Assembly (NCBI RefSeq): GCF_018619185.1 | Contig: NZ_JAAXYC010000052.1 | Location: 1 to 35,616 of the forward strand | Length of the DNA: 35,616 nt | Source: Streptomyces sp. McG3 | GTDB lineage: Bacteria; Actinomycetota; Actinomycetes; Streptomycetales; Streptomycetaceae | Direction of reading: 5' to 3' | Part shown: one piece after another, positions 1-10,321 of the stretch | How positions within the stretch are numbered: the first letter of the stretch is position 1 | Layout of the letters: the number at the start of each line of letters is the position of its first letter | The notes under the pieces: model-generated | What the model saw: the letters and a program-made list of their open reading frames with translations, nothing else | Told to the model about the DNA's origin: nothing | Databases searched by the model: none | Translations under genes and position numbers: made by a program

Positions 1-2094
1 AGGGCTTCGGCGGGCGGCCGGGCGGCCGGCGCGAGGGGCTGCTGGGGCTGCTTCTCTAGGTCCACCGCCCCAGCGTACCCAAACGCGATAGATCGCGACT
101 ACCCCTCCAACCGGCGCGCCCCGGCCCGCGCTCGGGGCCGGAGTGGTGCCGGCCTGCGGGGAGGCGGCTGCCGCCCGGGTCCGGTCGGCGGCGGGCGTCA
201 CCGTACGGGGGCGGGGCGCGGCGGTGCTGGACGCGGCGGCCAGCGCCTCGGCGAGGCCCCCGATCTCGACGTGGACGACTGCCACCGGCTTGGCAGCGCC
301 CCCGGCGACGGCCTTGTGCAGGGCGGCGGCGAGCACTTCGCCGTCGCCGGTCTCGGCCTCCCCGTTCTCCCCCACCCACGGGATGGCGGTGACGATCACG
401 GCGTCGCAGGTCCCGTCCGCCAGCGCCTCGGCCAACGCGTCCCGGAAGTCCTGCGGGGAGGCGGCGGTGGTGAGGTCGATCGGCGGGCATGGGCGCAGTC
501 CCTCGGCCAGGCAGGCGTCGTACGACAACAGGCCGAGGGACTCGGAGTTGCCGAGGATGGCGACCCGGGGGCCGACCGGGAGCGGCTGGCCCGCCAGCAG
601 GAGTCCGGCGTCGACCATCTCGGTCACGGTGTCGACCCGGATGACGCCGGCCTGGCGCATCAGCGCGGAGACCGTGGCGTCGGGGATGCGGCTGACCGGG
701 ACGGCGTGACCGGGTGGGGTGGAGCCGCTGTGCCGGGCCCCCTTGACCACGACGACGGGCTTCACGGCGGCGGTGCGGCGGGCGAGGCGGGTGAACTTGC
801 GGGGGTTGCCGAGCGATTCGAGGTAGAGCAGGGCGACGTCGGTGTCCGGGTCCTCGAAGGAGTACTGGAGGAAGTCGTTGCCGGAGACGTCGGCCCGGTT
901 GCCCGCCGAGATGAAGGAGGACAGGCCCGCGCCGCGGCGGTGGAGGCCGGAGAGCAGGGCGATGCCGATCGCGCCGGACTGGGTGAACAGGCCGATCCGG
1001 CCGCGGGCGGGCGACTCGGGGGCGAGCGAGGCGTTCAGCCGGACGGACTCGGCGGTGTTGATGATGCCGAAGGCGTTCGGGCCGATGATCCGCATGCCGT
1101 ACGAGCGGGCCTGGCGGACCAGCTCGCGCTGGAGTCCGCGGCCCTCGGCGCCCCGCTCGGCGTATCCGGCGGAGAGGACGACCAGCCCCTGGACTCCGTG
1201 TTCCCCGCAGTCGGCGACGGCTTCGGGGACCCGGTGGGCGGGGACGGCGATGACCGCGAGGTCGACCTGCTCGTCGATCTCGCCGAGCGAGCGGTGGGCG
1301 GGGACGCCGTCGAGGGTGGTCATGCCCTCGTCGAAGGCGCGGTTCACCGCGTACGTGCGGCCGGTGTAGCCGGAGGCGAGGAGGTTGCGCAGGACCGTGC
1401 GGCCCACGCCGCCGGGGGTACGGCCGGTGCCGATGACCGCGACGGAGCCGGGGGCGAGCAGACGCTGCACCGAGCGGGCCTCGGCGCGCTGTTCGCGGCC
1501 GCGCTGGACGGCGAGGGACTTCTCGGTGGGTTCGAGGTCGAGGGTGAGGTGGACGGAGCCGTCCTCGAAACTGCGGCGCTGGGTGTAGCCGCCGTCCCGG
1601 AACACCTTGATCATCTTGTTGTTGGCGGGGAGCACCTCGGCGGCGAAGCGGCGGATGCCGCGCTCGCGGGCGACCGCGGCGATGTGTTCGAGCAGCGCCG
1701 AGGCGACGCCCCGGCCCTGGTGGGCGTCCTGGACGAGGAAGGCGACCTCGGCCTCGTCTGCGGGGGCGGAGGCGGGGCGGCCCTGGTCGTTGATGCGGTC
1801 GTAGCGGACCGTTCCGATGAACTCGCCGCCGATCGTGACGGCCAGTCCCACCCGGTCGACGTAGTCGTGATGGGTGAAGCGGTGCACGTCCCGGTCGGAT
1901 AGGCGCGGATACGGGGCGAAGAACCGGTAGTACTTCGACTCGTCGGACACCTGCTCGTAGAAGCTGACCAGTCGCTCGGCGTCGTCCGTGGTGATCGGCC
2001 TGATGCGCGCGGTGCCACCGTCGCGGAGCACCACGTCCGCTTCCCAGTGGTCGGGGTACGCGTGATGCGGACTCTGCTCCGGCGTGGGCTCCAT
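1..2094 (-). CDS. GNAT acetyltransferase / ADP-forming acyl-CoA synthetase fusion (PatA-like), 3' end outside window
   Basis: The start is ATG at 2094 (MEPTPEQSPHHAY) and the frame stays open to the window edge, giving about 698 residues, so the C-terminus is missing. Residues about 15-190 form a GNAT domain with an acetyl-CoA loop (HQGRGVASALLEH). Next come a Rossmann CoA-binding domain (SVAVIGTGRTPGGVGRTVLR) and the succinyl-CoA-ligase-like domains typical of NDP-forming acetyl-CoA synthetases (IGPNAFGIIN, LFTQSGAIGIALL). A His in PPGHAVPV lies near where the family's phospho-His occurs. Known relatives of this architecture are Pat/PatA protein lysine acetyltransferases, which silence acyl-CoA synthetases by acetylation. 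An ATP-grasp domain would normally follow. The last ~90 codons before the edge are Ala/Pro/Arg-rich linker-like sequence with an odd YRVWVRW patch, so a frameshift near the edge cannot be excluded. No strong ribosome binding site precedes the ATG. The gene diverges from ptsH. Confidence 0.85.
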   Translation of the reverse strand, partial: MEPTPEQSPHHAYPDHWEADVVLRDGGTARIRPITTDDAERLVSFYEQVSDESKYYRFFAPYPRLSDRDVHRFTHHDYVDRVGLAVTIGGEFIGTVRYDRINDQGRPASAPADEAEVAFLVQDAHQGRGVASALLEHIAAVARERGIRRFAAEVLPANNKMIKVFRDGGYTQRRSFEDGSVHLTLDLEPTEKSLAVQRGREQRAEARSVQRLLAPGSVAVIGTGRTPGGVGRTVLRNLLASGYTGRTYAVNRAFDEGMTTLDGVPAHRSLGEIDEQVDLAVIAVPAHRVPEAVADCGEHGVQGLVVLSAGYAERGAEGRGLQRELVRQARSYGMRIIGPNAFGIINTAESVRLNASLAPESPARGRIGLFTQSGAIGIALLSGLHRRGAGLSSFISAGNRADVSGNDFLQYSFEDPDTDVALLYLESLGNPRKFTRLARRTAAVKPVVVVKGARHSGSTPPGHAVPVSRIPDATVSALMRQAGVIRVDTVTEMVDAGLLLAGQPLPVGPRVAILGNSESLGLLSYDACLAEGLRPCPPIDLTTAASPQDFRDALAEALADGTCDAVIVTAIPWVGENGEAETGDGEVLAAALHKAVAGGAAKPVAVVHVEIGGLAEALAAASSTAAPRPRTVTPAADRTRAAAASPQAGTTPAPSAGRGAPVGGVVAIYRVWVRWGGGPREAAPAAPRAGRPAARRSP

Positions 2095-2227
2095 GGGCAA
2101 AGCCTACGGCGGGGACCCCGGTCGCGGAGAGATCGGCGCCCGGGCAGTCCGAGGCGGCCCGGACCGGGGCCGCCGGAGCACAGGACCGGACGGGAGGCCG
2201 GGCACAGCACCACGCACTGCATGAGAG

Positions 2228-2243
2228 ACTGGTCTAGACAACC
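2228..2243 (+). promoter_or_regulatory. DasR-responsive element (dre) upstream of ptsH
   Basis: ACTGGTCTAGACAACC is centred on the palindrome TCTAGA and closely matches the Streptomyces dre consensus, which resembles ACTGGTCTAGACCACT. It ends 23 bp before the ptsH start. DasR, a GntR-family repressor relieved by glucosamine-6-phosphate, is known to control pts genes for N-acetylglucosamine uptake. The left half-site matches well; the right half has AA where CC is usual. Confidence 0.8.
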
Positions 2244-2266
2244 GTTGATATGTGAAGGGCAGAACC

Positions 2267-2548
2267 ATGGCTGAGCGCCGCGTAAACGTCGGTTGGGCCG
2301 AGGGCCTGCACGCCCGCCCCGCTTCCATCTTCGTCCGTGCCGCCACGGCTTCCGGCGTCCCCGTGACGATCGCCAAGTCCGACGGCAACCCGGTGAACGC
2401 CGCCTCCATGCTCGCCGTGCTCGGTCTGGGCGCGCAGGGCGGCGAGGAGATCGTGCTCGCGTCCGACGCGGACGACGCCGAGGCCGCTCTGGACCGGCTC
2501 GCGAAGCTGGTCGCCGAGGGCCTGGAAGAACTTCCCGAGACCGTCTGA
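2267..2548 (+). CDS. ptsH: HPr phosphocarrier protein of the PTS
   Basis: This 93-residue cytoplasmic protein has the usual HPr length. It carries phosphate from enzyme I to the sugar-specific EIIA domains of the phosphotransferase system. The phosphorylated histidine is H15 in GLHARPAS. The second conserved site, around S47 in NAASMLAVLGLG, corresponds to regulatory Ser46 of Bacillus HPr. ATG at 2267 follows GAAGGG; an in-frame GTG at 2252 would add five residues but lacks its own ribosome binding site. A dre operator sits just upstream, so DasR control with the N-acetylglucosamine regulon is likely. A strong hairpin terminator follows, suggesting a monocistronic unit. Confidence 0.96.
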   Translation: MAERRVNVGWAEGLHARPASIFVRAATASGVPVTIAKSDGNPVNAASMLAVLGLGAQGGEEIVLASDADDAEAALDRLAKLVAEGLEELPETV

Positions 2549-2590
2549 CCGACCCACGCGACCCGGCCCGGCCGGATTCGACAGGCGCGA

Positions 2591-2621
2591 GAGCCGTGAC
2601 CCCTTTGAGGGATCACGGCTC
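2591..2621 (+). terminator. Rho-independent-type terminator of ptsH
   Basis: A 9-bp perfect stem (GAGCCGTGA pairing with TCACGGCTC) is extended by CCC/GGG around a short loop. It is followed by CTTTCGCTTTC, a T-containing stretch. It lies 43 bp after the ptsH stop. The 90 bp beyond it, before the convergent GntR gene, are unusually AT-rich and contain no gene I can support. Confidence 0.8.
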
Positions 2622-2710
2622 TTTCGCTTTCGGGAAAGAGCCGTGGATCGATAATTCGGGCAGCACAAACAATGCCCCGCAATTACTTCTCTTTGTATAC
2701 GGCTCTTCTG

Positions 2711-3418
2711 TTAATGGCGGACTCCCGCGGTGTTTACGTCATGTTGCGAAGTGCTCACGCGGGGAGGGGGCGGGGTGCGCCGCCCCGGCGGTTGCGGGCG
2801 GCGCAGCCGGTGGGCCCCGGTGGCGCGTTCCGCGTACTGGGCGGTCAGCGCCCTCGCCCGCTCCGCGTCGCCGCGCGCGACGGCGTCCACGATCGCGCCG
2901 CGCTCGGCCCAGGAGTCGACCGGTCGGGCCGGCTGCTCGACCGCGTACATCCAGGCGATCTTGTGGCGGAGCTGGGTGAGCAGGGCGATGAGTCCGGGGC
3001 TGCCGGAGGCCTGGGCGAGGGTCTCGTGGAACCAGCCGGCCAGCGAGCGCAGATCCTCGCCCTCGCCCCGGCGGGCCCGCTCCTGGCCCAGCCTGACCAG
3101 GCCCCGGAGCACCTTCAGGTGGGCTTCCGTGCGGCGCTGGGCCGCGCGGGCCGCGCCCAGCGGCTCCAGGAGCATCCGCACCTCCAGGAGATCGGCGGCC
3201 TCCTGCACGGTGGGCTCGGCGACACAGGCGCCCGCATGTCTGCGGGTGACGACGAAGCCCTCGGACTCCAGGGTGCGCAGGGCCTCGCGGACCGGGACGC
3301 GGGAGACCCCGTAGCGGCGGGCCAGCAACTCCTCGGTGAGGCGGCTGCCCCGCTCGTAGACACCGGAGACGATGTCGTCACGGATTGCCGTGCATACCGA
3401 ATGCGCGGGAATGCGCAT
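2711..3418 (-). CDS. GntR-family (FadR subfamily) transcriptional regulator
   Basis: This is a 235-residue regulator. The N-terminal winged helix spans about residues 5-70, with the recognition segment ARRYGVSRVPVREALRTLES and wing VVTRRHAGACVAE. An all-helical FCD ligand-binding domain follows (about 80-200), containing FHETLAQASG. The C-terminal tail is Arg/Pro-rich and probably disordered. ATG at 3418 is preceded by GGAGG at proper spacing. The gene converges on ptsH. FCD-type regulators usually sense small carboxylates or sugar acids, but neither ligand nor target can be read here. Three CCGGAAT repeats upstream are candidate binding sites. Confidence 0.88.
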   Translation of the reverse strand: MRIPAHSVCTAIRDDIVSGVYERGSRLTEELLARRYGVSRVPVREALRTLESEGFVVTRRHAGACVAEPTVQEAADLLEVRMLLEPLGAARAAQRRTEAHLKVLRGLVRLGQERARRGEGEDLRSLAGWFHETLAQASGSPGLIALLTQLRHKIAWMYAVEQPARPVDSWAERGAIVDAVARGDAERARALTAQYAERATGAHRLRRPQPPGRRTPPPPRVSTSQHDVNTAGVRH

Positions 3419-3490
3419 GTCCGAACCTCCGCCTTGATCCCCGCGAAACGCGGCCGCCCGACGTCTGTTCCGTGACTCTATTGCAATCTG

Positions 3491-3541
3491 CCGGAATTTC
3501 CGATGGCAGACCGGAATCCATGGATATCTTCGGGCCGGAAT
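3491..3541. repeat. Three CCGGAAT direct repeats upstream of the GntR gene
   Basis: CCGGAAT occurs at 3491, 3511 and 3535. The first two copies are exactly 20 bp apart (about two helical turns) and the third 24 bp further on. CTGCC...GGCAG also forms a short inverted repeat across the first copy. They lie 73-123 bp upstream of the GntR start codon, where an autoregulatory operator would be expected, and beside the M23 terminator. The function is inferred only from position. Confidence 0.4.
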
Positions 3542-3543
3542 TG

Positions 3544-3575
3544 CCGAAGGCCCCGGCGGGCGCCGGGGCCTTCGG
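3544..3575 (-). terminator. Hairpin terminator of the M23 peptidase gene
   Basis: A perfect 14-bp GC-rich stem (CCGAAGGCCCCGGC with its complement) and a 4-nt loop lie 21 bp beyond the M23 stop codon. There is no clear U-tract, as is common for actinobacterial terminators. Confidence 0.75.
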
Positions 3576-3595
3576 ACGGGGTCGCGCCCGGTGGG

Positions 3596-4411
3596 TCAGA
3601 CGTTCAGTCCGTGGGAGCGCAGGTAGCCGACGGGGTCCATGTCGGAGCCGTAGTCGGGGCTGGTCCGGGCCTCGAAGTGCAGGTGCGGGCCGGTGGAGTT
3701 GCCGGTGGAGCCGGAGAGGCCGATCTGCTGGCCGGAGGAGACGCTCTGGCCGACGGAGACGCCGATCGAGGAGAGGTGGCCGTACTGGGTGTACGTGCCG
3801 TCCGTCATCCGGAGCACGATGTTGTTGCCGTACGCGCCGCCCCAGCCGGCCTCGACGACCGTACCGGCGCCGACGGCGACGACGGAGCTGCCGGAGGCGG
3901 CCTGGAAGTCCACGCCGGAGTGGCTGCCGGAGGACCAGAGCGCACCGCCGGTGTTGTAGCCGGTGGTGACGTGGGAGCCGGCGACCGGGAGGTGGAAGGC
4001 GTTCAGACGGGCGCGCTCGGCCGCCCGGGCGGCACGGGCCTTCTCCTCGCGGACCTCCTTGGCGCGGGCCTCGGCCCTGCGCTCGGCCTCCGCCTTCGCC
4101 TTGGCCTTGGCGGCCTTCTCGCGGGCCTCCGCGGCGGCCTTGGCCTTCGCCTTCGCGATCGCGTCGGCCTGCTGCTTCTGGGCGTGGGCCTGCGCGTCTA
4201 TCTGCTCGGCGAGGGTGGCGTCGAGGGCGACGGCCTGGGTGAGGCCGGTGTCGGCGACCTGGGCTGCCTCGGTGTCCGCGGCGAGGGCCGGGGTGGCCAG
4301 CGAGCCGAGGACTCCGGTGGTGGCCAGAGCCGCGATGCCGGCGGCCCGGGCGCTCCGGCGCGTGAGGCGGCTCGGGGCACGGTGCTTCCCGGTGGCACGG
4401 GTGAACGCCAT
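3596..4411 (-). CDS. Secreted M23 (LytM-type) peptidoglycan endopeptidase
   Basis: The 271-residue precursor has a signal peptide: basic start (TRATGKHRAPSRLTRRSAR), hydrophobic core and a TPALA-AD cleavage site near residue 44. A long Ala/Lys/Glu-rich segment (about 70-145; EREKAAKAKAKAEAERRAEA-like) is probably coiled coil. The C-terminal M23 domain (about 150-265) keeps the zinc ligands in GSHSGVDF (HxxxD) and the catalytic HLHFEA (HxH). It should cleave stem-peptide cross-bridges in the cell wall. The 5' leader contains a ydaO-type cyclic-di-AMP riboswitch, linking expression to c-di-AMP as for other Streptomyces wall hydrolases. The AAAGGA ribosome binding site is rather far from the ATG. 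The precise wall substrate cannot be read. Confidence 0.93.
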   Translation of the reverse strand: MAFTRATGKHRAPSRLTRRSARAAGIAALATTGVLGSLATPALAADTEAAQVADTGLTQAVALDATLAEQIDAQAHAQKQQADAIAKAKAKAAAEAREKAAKAKAKAEAERRAEARAKEVREEKARAARAAERARLNAFHLPVAGSHVTTGYNTGGALWSSGSHSGVDFQAASGSSVVAVGAGTVVEAGWGGAYGNNIVLRMTDGTYTQYGHLSSIGVSVGQSVSSGQQIGLSGSTGNSTGPHLHFEARTSPDYGSDMDPVGYLRSHGLNV

Positions 4412-4437
4412 GGAGGGGCTGATCCTTTCCTTCCTTC

Positions 4438-4590
4438 TCGCCTACCGGGTTAGCTGACGGGTTCGGAGCAGGAAGGTCTCCTACGGATCCCCGCGCCGGT
4501 TTCGCGGCACGGGCCTCCGATTCACCCCAGGGACTGCGTGGGTCCCCGGCTCCCCAGGCTCGCGCCTGACGGGGACTCGGCGATGACTGC
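4438..4590 (-). ncRNA. ydaO/yuaA-type cyclic-di-AMP riboswitch in the M23 leader
   Basis: Read on the minus strand, the leader contains the conserved blocks of the ydaO class in order: GCCGAGTCCCCGTCAGG, GAGCCGGGGACCCA, TGGGGTGAATC, GTAGGAGACCTTCCTGCT, and the 3' signature CCGAACCCGTCAGCTAACCC followed by GGTAGGCG. It ends about 25 nt before the peptidase start. This family binds c-di-AMP and typically shuts off wall-hydrolase and potassium-transport genes. The 150 bp further upstream (4591-4740) should hold the promoter, but I cannot assign -35/-10 boxes securely. Confidence 0.93.
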
Positions 4591-4754
4591 CCGGCGCCGC
4601 GGCTGCGGCATACGGGTGGCGGACAGCCGAGCCGACGCTAGGCGGGGCGACTTCCCCTCACCAAACGGACAAGGGGATTTGTCGCACATCCCACAGGGCA
4701 GACAGGCAACCTCTCCCCCAAAAGTGACGGATGAGATTAATCAGGCAAAAAGGA

Positions 4755-4788
4755 AGAACCCCGACGAACGTGCGTTCGTCGGGGTTCT
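4755..4788 (-). terminator. Terminator of the M16 peptidase operon
   Basis: A perfect 15-bp stem (AGAACCCCGACGAAC with its complement) and a 4-nt loop is followed on the minus strand by TCCTTTTTGCC. It lies 26 bp past the stop of the second M16 gene. Both the stem and the T-tract are textbook. Confidence 0.92.
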
Positions 4789-4814
4789 GTTCGCGGCGGT
4801 GTGCCACAGGTGCG

Positions 4815-6215
4815 TCAGCCGGTGACGACGGACACCTCTCCGATGCCGAGGGCCCTCACGGGCTCCTCGATCTGCGCGGCGTCCCCCACGAGGACCGTGA
4901 CCAGCCGGTCGACCGGGAAGGCGCTGACCACGGCGGCGGTCGCCTCCACGGTGCCCGTCTCGGCGAGCCGGGCGTAGAGGTGGGCCTGGTAGTCGTCGGG
5001 GAGGTGCTGCTCGACCTGGTCGGCCAGCGTGCTCGCGACGGAGGCGGCGGTCTCGAACTTCAACGGGGCCACGCCCACCAGGTTCTGCACGGCCGTCTCG
5101 CGCTCGGCGTCGGTCAGTCCCTCGGCGGCCAGCGTCCGCAGAACCTTCCAGAGGTCGTCCAGCGCCGGTCCTGTGGACTCCGTGTCCACCGAACCGCTGA
5201 TCGCGAGCATGGCCGCGCCGCCCGAGTCGGGGCCGCTGGAGCGCAACACCTGGGCGAAGGCCCGCACCCCGTAGGTGTAGCCCTTCTCCTCGCGCAGCAC
5301 CCGGTCCAGCCGGGAGGTGAGGGTGCCGCCCAGGCAGTAGGCGCCGAGCACCTGTGCGGGCCACACACGCTCGTGCCGGTCGGCGCCGATCCGGCCGATC
5401 AGCAGCTGCGTCTGGACCGCGCCGGGCCGGTCCACGATGACCACACGGCCGGTGTCGTCCGCGGTGATGGGCGGCACCGGGCGGGCCCGGCCGGCGTTGC
5501 CCGACCAGTCGCCGAGGGTCTCCGCCAGCAGCGCGTCCAGGTCGATGCCGGTCAGGTCGCCGACGATCACGGCCGTCGCGGTGGACGGACGGACGTGGGC
5601 GTCGAAGAAGGCGCGCACGGCGGTCTCGTCGATCCGCCGGACCGTCTCCTCGGTGCCCAGTCGCGGGCGGGACATCCGGGCGGTGGCCGGGAACAGCTCC
5701 TTGGAGAGCTGTTTGGCGGCGCGCCGGGACGGGTTGGCGTGCTCGTGCGGGATCTCGTCGAGGCGGTTGCCGACGAGGCGCTCGATCTCGCTCGCGTCGA
5801 AGGCCGGGGCCCGCAGTGCCTCGGCGACCAGCCCGAGGGCCTTGGCCAGGCGGGAGACCGGGACCTCCAGGGAGACCCGGACGCCGGGGTGGTCGGCGTG
5901 CGCGTCGAGCGTGGCCCCGCAGCGCTCCAGCTCGGCGGCGAACTCCTCGGCGCTGTGCTTGTCGGTGCCCTCCGAGAGCGCCCGCGACATGATCGTGGCC
6001 ACGCCGTCCAGGCCCTCGGGCTCGGCCTCCAGCGGCGCGTCCAGGAAGATCTCCACCGCGACGACCTGCTGGCCGGGGCGGTGGCAGCGCAGCACGGTCA
6101 GCCCGTTGGGCAGGGCGCCGCGCTCGGGCGCCGGGAAGGCCCAGGGGCGGGCCGTGCCGGGCGTGGGCTGCGGGTGGTACTCCATGGCTACTCCAGTCAC
6201 GGCGGCGTCGCTCAC
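4815..6215 (-). CDS. M16-family peptidase homologue, non-catalytic-type subunit
   Basis: This 466-residue M16 protein has two pseudo-symmetric halves. The usual HxxEH zinc motif of the first half is absent: the corresponding region reads GLDGVATIMSRALSEGTDKH. The substrate-gripping Arg/Tyr pair of the partner subunit is kept in REEKGYTYGVR. This matches heterodimeric M16B peptidases, in which one subunit supplies zinc and the other completes the chamber. GTG at 6215 is preceded by GAGGGGGCGGA and overlaps the upstream gene's stop by 4 bp (GTGA), implying translational coupling. ATG at 6185 is an alternative start. Substrates in Streptomyces are unknown to me. Confidence 0.92.
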   Translation of the reverse strand: MSDAAVTGVAMEYHPQPTPGTARPWAFPAPERGALPNGLTVLRCHRPGQQVVAVEIFLDAPLEAEPEGLDGVATIMSRALSEGTDKHSAEEFAAELERCGATLDAHADHPGVRVSLEVPVSRLAKALGLVAEALRAPAFDASEIERLVGNRLDEIPHEHANPSRRAAKQLSKELFPATARMSRPRLGTEETVRRIDETAVRAFFDAHVRPSTATAVIVGDLTGIDLDALLAETLGDWSGNAGRARPVPPITADDTGRVVIVDRPGAVQTQLLIGRIGADRHERVWPAQVLGAYCLGGTLTSRLDRVLREEKGYTYGVRAFAQVLRSSGPDSGGAAMLAISGSVDTESTGPALDDLWKVLRTLAAEGLTDAERETAVQNLVGVAPLKFETAASVASTLADQVEQHLPDDYQAHLYARLAETGTVEATAAVVSAFPVDRLVTVLVGDAAQIEEPVRALGIGEVSVVTG

Positions 6216-7585
6216 TTGTCCGCCCCCTCGTGCGCGTCGGTGCCTGCCGTGCCCTCGTCGGACTCGTCGGCCTCGTCGGCCGGCTCGATGGGCTCGTACA
6301 CCAGCACCGCCCGGTTGTCGGGGCGCAGGGTCGCCTCGGCGGCCGCGCGCACCTCCTCCGCGGTGACGTCCAGGACCCGGCCCACGGCGCTCAGGGCGAG
6401 CTGCGGGTCACCGAACAGGACCGCGTAGCGGCACAGTTCGTCGGCGCGGCCGGCGACCGTGCCGAGCCGGTCCAGCCACTCGCGCTCCAACTGCGCCTGG
6501 GCCCGCTCCATTTCCTCGGGGGTGGGCCCCTCGGCGGCGAACCGGGCCAGCTCCTCGTCGACCGCGGCCTCGATCGTCTCCACCTCGACGCCGCCGGACG
6601 TCTTCACGTCCAGCCAGCCGAGCGAGGGCGCTCCGGCGAGCCGCAGCAGTCCGAAGCCGGCCGCCACCGCCGTACGGTCGCGGCGGACCAGGCGGTTGTG
6701 CAGCCGGGAGGACTCGCCGCCGCCCAGCACCGTGAGCGCCAGGTCGGCGGCGTCACAGGCGCGGGTGCCGTCGTGGGGGAGGCGGTAGGCGGCCATCAGG
6801 GCGCGCGCCGGGACCTCCTCGTGGACCACTTCGCGCAGCTGCTCACCGATGGTCCCGGGCAGCGTCCCGTCGCGCGGCGGCTGCTTGCCGTCGTGGGAGG
6901 GGATGGAGCCGAAGTACTTCTCGATCCAGGCGAGCGTCTGCTCGGGATCGATGTCGCCGACCACCGAGATCACCGCGTTGTTGGGCGCGTAGTACGTACG
7001 GAAGAACGCGCGGGCGTCCTCCAGCGTGGCCGCGTCCAGGTCGGCCATGGAGCCGATCGGGGTGTGGTGGTACGGGTGGCCCTCGGGGTAGGAGAGGGCG
7101 GTCAGCTTCTCGAACGCGGTGCCGTAGGGCACGTTGTCGTAACGCTGGCGGCGTTCGTTCTTGACGACGTCGCGCTGGTTCTCCATGGACTCCTCGTCGA
7201 GCGCGGCGAGGAGGGAGCCCATCCGGTCGGCTTCCAGCCAGAGCGCCAGCTCCACCTGGTGGGTGGGCATGGTCTCGAAGTAATTGGTCCGCTCGAAGCT
7301 GGTCGTCCCGTTGAGCGAGCCGCCGGCTCCCTGGACGAGCTCGAAGTGACCGTTCCCCTTGACCTGGCCCGAGCCCTGGAACATCAGGTGCTCGAAAAGG
7401 TGAGCCAGACCGGTGCGTCCCTTGACCTCGTGGCGCGAGCCGACGTCGTACCAGAGGCAGACCGCGGCGACCGGGGTCAGATGGTCCTCGGAGAGCACCA
7501 CACGCAGGCCGTTGGCCAGGCGGTGCTCGGTCGCTGTCAAGCCGCCGGAGCCGGCCTGTGCGGTGGCCGTGTGACCCATGGGCAT
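6212..7585 (-). CDS. M16-family zinc metallopeptidase, catalytic subunit
   Basis: This 457-residue protein carries the inverted zinc motif HLFEH (HxxEH) in GLAHLFEHLMFQG near residue 65, and a downstream acidic ligand region ESMENQRDVVKNERRQ. It probably cleaves short peptides inside a clamshell chamber formed with the next gene's product. ATG at 7585 follows GAAGGGA at good spacing. The C-terminal ~20 residues are acidic (Asp/Glu-rich). The two genes form an operon ending at the 4755-4788 terminator. A possible -10 (TAGAGT, 7631-7636 on the minus strand) would give a leader of about 40 nt. No signal peptide is visible, so a cytoplasmic location is likely. Confidence 0.94.
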   Translation of the reverse strand: MPMGHTATAQAGSGGLTATEHRLANGLRVVLSEDHLTPVAAVCLWYDVGSRHEVKGRTGLAHLFEHLMFQGSGQVKGNGHFELVQGAGGSLNGTTSFERTNYFETMPTHQVELALWLEADRMGSLLAALDEESMENQRDVVKNERRQRYDNVPYGTAFEKLTALSYPEGHPYHHTPIGSMADLDAATLEDARAFFRTYYAPNNAVISVVGDIDPEQTLAWIEKYFGSIPSHDGKQPPRDGTLPGTIGEQLREVVHEEVPARALMAAYRLPHDGTRACDAADLALTVLGGGESSRLHNRLVRRDRTAVAAGFGLLRLAGAPSLGWLDVKTSGGVEVETIEAAVDEELARFAAEGPTPEEMERAQAQLEREWLDRLGTVAGRADELCRYAVLFGDPQLALSAVGRVLDVTAEEVRAAAEATLRPDNRAVLVYEPIEPADEADESDEGTAGTDAHEGADK

Positions 7586-7750
7586 GTACGTCCCTTCGAT
7601 CGCGATACTGGACTTCCTGCCAGACCTGCCACTCTAAGCAAGCGCACCGGCACCTGGCGAAGTTCCCGTTCCGTGGATGTTTCCGTCGATGGTGTCGCGG
7701 ACGCCCCCTCGGCCCGCTTCGGACGGGTCGAGGTCGGCGTTGTCAGTCCG

Positions 7751-7769
7751 GCGGTCCACAATGGACCGC
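7751..7769. promoter_or_regulatory. Inverted repeat in the M16/parC divergent region
   Basis: GCGGTCC-ACAAT-GGACCGC is a perfect 7-bp inverted repeat with a 5-bp spacer. It sits between the divergent M16 operon and parC (intergenic 7586-7840), 72 bp before the parC start. No T-tract follows, so an operator or leader hairpin is more likely than a terminator. The rest of this intergenic region also holds a 12-bp near-duplicate (TTCCGTGGATGT / TTCCGTCGATGG) at 7669-7692. Confidence 0.4.
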
Positions 7770-7782
7770 GTCAGTAGCTCGT

Positions 7783-7814
7783 GTTGTACCGAACAAGCTC
7801 AGGTTGTCCGAACA
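7783..7814 (+). repeat. Direct repeat GTTGTnCCGAACA upstream of parC
   Basis: GTTGTACCGAACA (7783-7795) and GTTGTCCGAACA (7803-7814) start 20 bp apart, about two helical turns. They lie directly upstream of the parC ribosome binding site GAAGGAG and probably overlap the promoter or transcription start. They do not have the spacing of an actinobacterial LexA box. Confidence 0.4.
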
Positions 7815-7840
7815 GAATCTGTGAAGGAGTCGCAGCCGCG

Positions 7841-10297
<2,457 letters not shown>

Positions 10298-10321
10298 GCA
10301 GCCCCTCCCGTACGGCGGGGA

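Noticed and set aside
1..120. Frameshift near the left edge of the acetyltransferase fusion
   Set aside because: The linker sequence looks odd (YRVWVRW), and another frame looks equally linker-like over the last 60 bp, but without sequence beyond the edge this cannot be decided.
271..1902. Long plus-strand open frame opposite the acetyltransferase fusion
   Set aside because: Low-complexity Gly/Asp/Ala sequence without motifs. The minus strand encodes a recognisable GNAT/acyl-CoA synthetase.
7783..7814. LexA (SOS) box upstream of parC
   Set aside because: CGAAC and GTTG half-sites are present but separated by 8 bp rather than the 4 bp of the actinobacterial LexA box, and the right half is incomplete.
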